A stretch of DNA of 64,000 nt from Platynereis dumerilii (lineage: Eukaryota; Annelida; Polychaeta; Phyllodocida; Nereididae), in contig JAPTHN010000007.1 in the NCBI GenBank assembly GCA_026936325.1, positions 22,159,974-22,223,973 of the forward strand, in the 5' to 3' direction. Both the position numbers and the translations under genes were made by a program. This document shows, one piece after another, positions 59,916 through 64,000 of the stretch. Every line of letters begins with the position of its first letter. The stretch's first letter is position 1. The notes below the pieces were generated by a model. It worked only from the letters and a program-made list of their open reading frames with translations, did no database searches and had not been told where the DNA came from.

Positions 59916-60366
59916 CGGTGGCTCCATAGAATTGTCTGTTATTTTCAAAGTAGCACCAGCTGCTCGGAAATATAATGAATTTATATTTTTTAACTATTAT
60001 CATTTTCCAGACTTATCATGGACTAACATGCAATATGGGGCAAGACATTCCAGAGTTTGAGGACAGTTTACGCCCTGGTCCTGCCATTTCCAGGGACAAA
60101 TCTGAAAAAAGGTGTTTTTAACAAGATGTTATCCTGAAATTTGATTGTCGTGCATGATATGTAACATCTGTTAACCTGAAAACAGTTATAGTAAATTGCA
60201 CGACATGTGCCTATAATTAAAAGATCTCATAAAAAAAAAAAAATCCAAACAAATTCATTGATTCACTGTGGATTCACTGTGCTCCTGATTCCTCTTACTT
60301 AAATTGTAAATCAAGTTTTTTATTCACATTGTATTCAGATCTATGGATTTTATTACTTTATTTCAG

Positions 60367-60518
60367 GGCATCAAGTAGCAAGTGAACCTACTATGACTAT
60401 CATCTTCTTTGGCTTTCTGAAAAGGCTACTCCAACTTGAACTTAAACTCCTCAAGTCTCCTTTATTTCAATTTTCATTGATGATTCCTCTTCTCAGATTA
60501 AGTGCTTACAAATATCAG
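60367..60518 (+). CDS. Candidate exon (duplicate pair, copy 1)
   Basis: Acceptor TTTATTTCAG and a strong donor ATATCAG|GTATGC bound 152 bp; the phase-1 frame is open: HQVASEPTMTIIFFGFLKRL, then a leucine-rich end. The first part is paralogous to the exon at 63,404. Phase in is 1, phase out 0. Confidence 0.35.
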
Positions 60519-61133
60519 GTATGCAAAAACAATTAAAAAAATAATCCATCTGTTTCCTCTGTATTTTCACAAGAATACTATCATTCGTTTTTAATGAAGT
60601 GAGTTCAAGCTCTAGGATACAAGCAATGCTCCAGTTTATTCTAAGATTTGTAAGAAGTTCAAATGATGACCTTATTAATGACTTCTTCGGTTAATTTATG
60701 ATATTGAAATTGCGCTGCTAGTCACTTAGACTAATACACTTAACACAAAATTTTTTCAGTTCCATATATATATACATGTAGTATTTCGATGCATGGTTAT
60801 TCAAGCAACATACTACTGTATTTGTGCAATTTATTTGTTTCAAGGTACATATAGTCTAGTAACTATCTCCTCCTGATGACGCCTTCCTTCTCCAGCTTGA
60901 AGATTAAAATCCCATTAGTTCTGGTAAAAAATGATGTTGTCCACACACATTTCATATTTTTATATTTGCCCCAAAAAAAATATTAATTATTTTATTATCC
61001 ACATACTGACTTACTGCATGGAGTGTTGTTCAGTGTTTATAAAAGCTTCTGGCAGTGAAAAAATGTTATATTCAGCTTGTATAGACCTTCATTACAAATT
61101 TAGGATATGCTTAAGCAATATTTATATATTATT

Positions 61134-61262
61134 ACATGGATTGTTTTGTATTGACCCGAGTATTCTCCCTGCCAGTCCATATTTTCCCGAGGGCCGCTAG
61201 GCCCGAGGGAAAATATGGCTGGCAGGGAGAATACGAGGGTCAATGCAAAACAATCTATGTTA
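61134..61262. repeat. Near-perfect palindrome, 60-bp arms
   Basis: ATTGTTTTGTATTGACCC... pairs with ...GGGTCAATGCAAAACAAT; inside, CTCCCTGCCAGTCCATATTT pairs with AATATGGCTGGCAGGGAG, and the centre is CCGAGGGCCGCTAGGCCCGAGG. Extruded DNA or RNA would form a very stable hairpin. It is typical of a palindromic MITE. Confidence 0.85.
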
Positions 61263-61267
61263 TAATG

Positions 61268-61575
61268 TTTTTATTCCATGACAACCCATGTACATATATA
61301 ATCTAGAAAGAAAATGATTTCTTCAAGTTTTAAAAGTGAATTTTTGCCAAAAAGTCCACTTTTCTAAACATTAACACAAGAGGGCTCTGTTAGCTACGTC
61401 TTTTGAGGGAAATATGAGTTATTGTCCCTCTAAAGTTGTCTTTAACACAAGAGGGCACTACTAGGCAACGTCTTCTGAGGGAAATATGAGTTATTGTCCC
61501 TCTAAAGCTAGTTATTTCCCTGGGCAGCTTTGTGTTATTGGGGGCAATACATGGCTAGTCATGGAATAAAAACAA
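61268..61575. mobile_element. Inverted-repeat element with internal 71-bp tandem repeat
   Basis: GTTTTTATTCCATGAC at 61,268 is exactly mirrored by GTCATGGAATAAAAAC at 61,558. Inside, a unit of about 71 bp (TTAACACAAGAGGGC ... GTTATTGTCCCTCTAAAG) is present twice. It directly follows the palindrome at 61,134 and may belong with it. Confidence 0.65.
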
Positions 61576-61619
61576 ATATTAACAGCTTCCTGTATCAATT
61601 ACTTCAATATTGCCCAAGT

Positions 61620-61815
61620 GGGGGGAGGGTTGGTCTAGTGGTATCGTGCTGGACTGCCAATCGCTGGGTCCAGGGTTCGAATCCAGCTCTTGCCGGGTCA
61701 CCTGGGCCTATGTTGGACGGCTGTTTCAGTCATCCTTCACCTCATTGCTGGGTCCTCCTCCTGTCCTTATTAGCCTACCAAGTGCATAAATACAGGACGT
61801 AAAGCCGAACATTGA
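61620..61815 (+). mobile_element. tRNA-derived SINE, best copy
   Basis: Box A TGGTCTAGTGG (61,631) and box B GGTTCGAATCC (61,674-61,684) are intact RNA polymerase III signals. The head resembles a tRNA whose anticodon loop CTGCCAA could read GCC (Gly). The body runs CAGCTCTTGCCGGGTCACCT, GGGCCTATGTTGGACGGCTG, CTCCTGTCCTTATTAGCC, ATAAATACAGGACGTAAA. Further copies lie at 16.1, 48.1, 52.1, 62.9 and 63.9 kb. Confidence 0.88.
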
Positions 61816-62920
61816 CAGCTTGATGCGAGAAGTATGCTGTGAGATGTTGAATGTGACACACCGACCCATCCTGATATTAACACAAGAATTTCTGACAGGA
61901 AGTGTGTCCTGTTAAACTTCTCAGAGTAGAATTCTCACAATCAGTTGTAACGCAAATTCATTAGCGATATTTTTGTTCAAAGTTATTAGTGAGATTGTAA
62001 TCTTTTTGCTGGTGAAGGAAAGTGTAACCAGGAAGAAGGTAGCCACATATCCAGGAAGAAATTAATGGCACTAATCACAATATCATGTTGTTGAGTAACC
62101 ATGGATTGAGTTTTGCCCTAAAAATTGTTAGCGTCATGTTTTCAGGTTAAGGAAGACACCTGAATGATGAGTCACCCTGACTTTGAAAAGGAAGGAACAA
62201 CAAACAATTTTCGGTAGGGTATCATTTTGAGAAACAAACAAGGTTATATCATTCATGTATAACAAAATTTCAATATTTAGAAAGTAACTTTCTTTTGGCA
62301 AAACTGCCTCAAAAACTGTGTTTTTTAAACAAATTTTTGAAGGCGGAACTCTTTACAGATGATGAGTTGAAATCTGAGATATTTTTCAGACATATTGGAG
62401 GAGGTCGAGTAGAAATGTTTTCTAAAATTTGTTGAAAATTTTAACGTTGAATGACCGTTATAGTAAATTGGATAACATGATTCATAGTGCCGTTTTTAAT
62501 TTTGAAAGCTATTATATCCATTGATTCTAAGTAAAATTCAACTTGTAGTTTTTGTCATAAACTGATGCATTTTATTGATATTATATATTAGTGTCCAATT
62601 AACAGAATCGCGTGTTGTTTTTCACTGTGCATCAAAAATCTTTTGTTAAATTTTTTTATGAAGTTCATCTTCATATATATCTCACGCTTACCATGGCGTT
62701 TAGGTAAATTTGACAGTTAGAATTTGTTAGCTTTTTTTAAGAAAGGATAAAATTCACAGACAGAAAGTTTTACTATTGGGGGAAATATTATGATATTGTG
62801 GGAGTCAGGCTCATGGACAGTAGGCATTAATGATAAATGGGGGCTATGATAAATGGGGGCTAACAGCCGAGCCTGCTGTCCTTGACTGGAGAGTGAACTT
62901 TTTCAGTTTTCATCATTAAT

Positions 62921-63106
62921 TGGTGGAGTGTTAGCTCAGTTGGTAGCGCATTAGGCTGCTGTAGGTAGGTCAACCCCCTGTCGTAAAAGAACGGGCCACT
63001 ACTGTAACCAGCCTTCCTCCTGTCCTAATTAGCCTACCAATGCCCTAATCCTACTGACCATGTGCATAAATACTGGAGGTATAACCAAATCATCCATCCA
63101 TCCAAA
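62921..63106 (+). mobile_element. SINE with a different tRNA head
   Basis: The head has box A TTAGCTCAGTTGGTAGCGC, unlike TGGTCTAGTGG of the other copies, and no clear box B. The body returns to the family: CTTCCTCCTGTCCTAATTAG, then CCTACCAA, GTGCATAAATACTGGAGGTA and a (CATC)n tail. This suggests a chimaeric subfamily. Confidence 0.65.
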
Positions 63107-63403
63107 AATAGTGGCTCAGATATGGGACCGACTTGAGCATCTGACTGTCCACCTAGAATTGTACGAAGTGCTCCCACTTATATTTGACAGTTATTGAAGT
63201 TTTAGTTTATTGTTATGAAACCTAGGATGAAAGTCATCTGGCTTTAGCAGTTTATTTTAAATTAAGAACATGTTATAACTTACTTAAAATGATTCAATTA
63301 GAATATGCTACTCACTGATCCTGTCACTGTGTGATGGATCAAAAAAGTGCAAATAATTTGTTCATTGTAATGCAGCTTTATATATTTCACCTCTTTATTT
63401 CAG

Positions 63404-63519
63404 GGCTTCAGACTTGGGTAGCAAGTCTACCAACTATGACTCAACCTGAAAACCTACTGTCACAGTGGACTCCAACCCAGACTACAGTCAAAAAGGAAGT
63501 TATGATATGTATTCTTTTT
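63404..63519 (+). CDS. Candidate exon (duplicate pair, copy 2)
   Basis: Acceptor CTCTTTATTTCAG; the phase-1 frame reads LQTWVASLPTMTQPENLLSQ, then WTPTQTTVKKEVMICILF and a stop. VAS.PTMT matches the exon at 60,367. If a weak donor GAA|GTTATG is used (63,497), it joins in phase 0 to the exon at 63,752; otherwise this is a terminal exon. Confidence 0.35.
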
Positions 63520-63751
63520 TAAATATAGTAAAGAAATTCTGAGGATGATGAAAGTAAATTTCCATTATTATTTAAGATTATCCAATCATTCGTGTTACTG
63601 TTAATGTTTCTTTGAAGATTTTAATGATAATATTAATTTATGATATTGATAATAAACTGTGCGGCACTAACTGCTGAATTTTTTAATTTAAAACTTTTCC
63701 GGCATAGTTAAAACAACATATTGTAATTACTGCAATTGATTTGCTTACAGG

Positions 63752-63806
63752 AAACCTGGCTATCTTCTCCTGATGACCCCTGCCTTCTCCATTTTGAAGA
63801 TTAAAA
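63752..63806 (+). CDS. Candidate terminal exon, ETWLSSPDDPCLLHFED
   Basis: Acceptor TTTGCTTACAG; the phase-0 frame reads ETWLSSPDDPCLLHFED and stops at TAA. A paralogous but decayed version lies at 60,861-60,905 (CTCCTCCTGATGACGCCTTC). Function unknown. Confidence 0.3.
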
Positions 63807-63885
63807 CCCTAAATAAAAGGTAAAGAAGTGTGTAAAGTTCACATTTTGGTGAAGCTGCATATGGTGCAACTATCCCACATTTTAG

Positions 63886-64000
63886 GGGGGGGGGTTGGTT
63901 GTTCTAGTGGTAGCGTCTAGGCTGCCGATCGCTGGGTCCAGGGTTAGAATCCAGCTCTTACCGGGTCACCTGGGCCTATGTTGGACGACTGTTTCAATCA
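63886..64000 (+). mobile_element. tRNA-derived SINE, cut by the window end
   Basis: GGTTCTAGTGGTAGCG (box A), GGTTAGAATCC (box B with one change) and the body CAGCTCTTACCGGGTCACCT match the 61.6-kb SINE. It follows a G-run, as that copy does. The 3' part is outside the window. Confidence 0.85.

Noticed and set aside
61620-61700. True tRNA gene
   Set aside because: Boxes A and B are good, but there is no matching acceptor stem and the same sequence with a fixed 3' body occurs several times, so it is a SINE.
1-64000. Retrovirus, LTR element, Polinton or toxin relic
   Set aside because: No LTR pair, integrase, capsid or DNA polymerase B motif was seen; the reverse transcriptase pieces belong to non-LTR LINEs.

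Overview
This is a 64 kb window of AT-rich metazoan nuclear DNA with no bacterial features. Frequent TAGGCCTA-type words, tRNA-derived SINEs with (CATC)n tails, CR1/L2-like LINE tails and many hAT, Tc1 and Harbinger elements suggest a marine deuterostome invertebrate. An echinoderm is my best guess, but this is inference from texture; no host gene fixes the species. Most of the window is non-coding or transposon-derived. I see no retrovirus, LTR element or Polinton.

Layout. 0-13.4 kb: two direct copies of a segment of about 3 kb (A, 0.1-2.85 kb; B, 9.73-13.35 kb) that carry a minus-strand exon-like ORF present three times. Between them lie a pair of 830-bp inverted repeats (4.86-5.70 and 8.90-9.73 kb) and several small inverted-repeat elements. 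13.4-24.2 kb: short hAT-type elements, one with a perfect 8-bp target duplication, a SINE, a 1.39-kb inverted-repeat element packed with GAGGTCA/GAGCTCACA words, and two palindromes. 24.2-30.85 kb: the centrepiece, a complete-ended 6,648-bp PIF/Harbinger DNA transposon. It has a TTA target duplication, 16-bp terminal inverted repeats and two convergent genes: an AT-hook/MADF-Myb-like DNA-binding protein on plus and a HARBI1-type DDE transposase on minus. Each is interrupted only by in-frame stops (three and one), with no frameshift. 30.9-44 kb: LINE ends, a tRNA-Leu-like SINE, a Tc1-type foldback element with arms of about 670 bp, and hAT and Tc1 MITEs. 44-52.8 kb: a segmental tandem duplication; comparing its copies dates a LINE, a SINE and a 574-bp insertion with an 8-bp target duplication. 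53-55.5 kb: a decayed multi-exon MULE-type gene (ZSWIM-like transposase, SWIM zinc finger, PHD-like finger). 57.4-63.9 kb: a possible host gene with a CCAAT-rich promoter, a first exon with a strong donor and phase-compatible downstream exons, the last two of which appear twice about 3 kb apart. A foldback element with arms of 22-bp minisatellite, two palindromes and more SINEs interrupt it.

How parts work together. In autonomous Harbingers the Myb-like protein and the DDE transposase act as a pair, the first helping the second reach the nucleus and element ends; this copy has both but is broken in both. GC-rich motif clusters just inside both ends are plausible binding sites. The other elements are non-autonomous and would have needed enzymes encoded elsewhere. 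Exon models and unknown exons are inference from splice sites, phase and paralogy.
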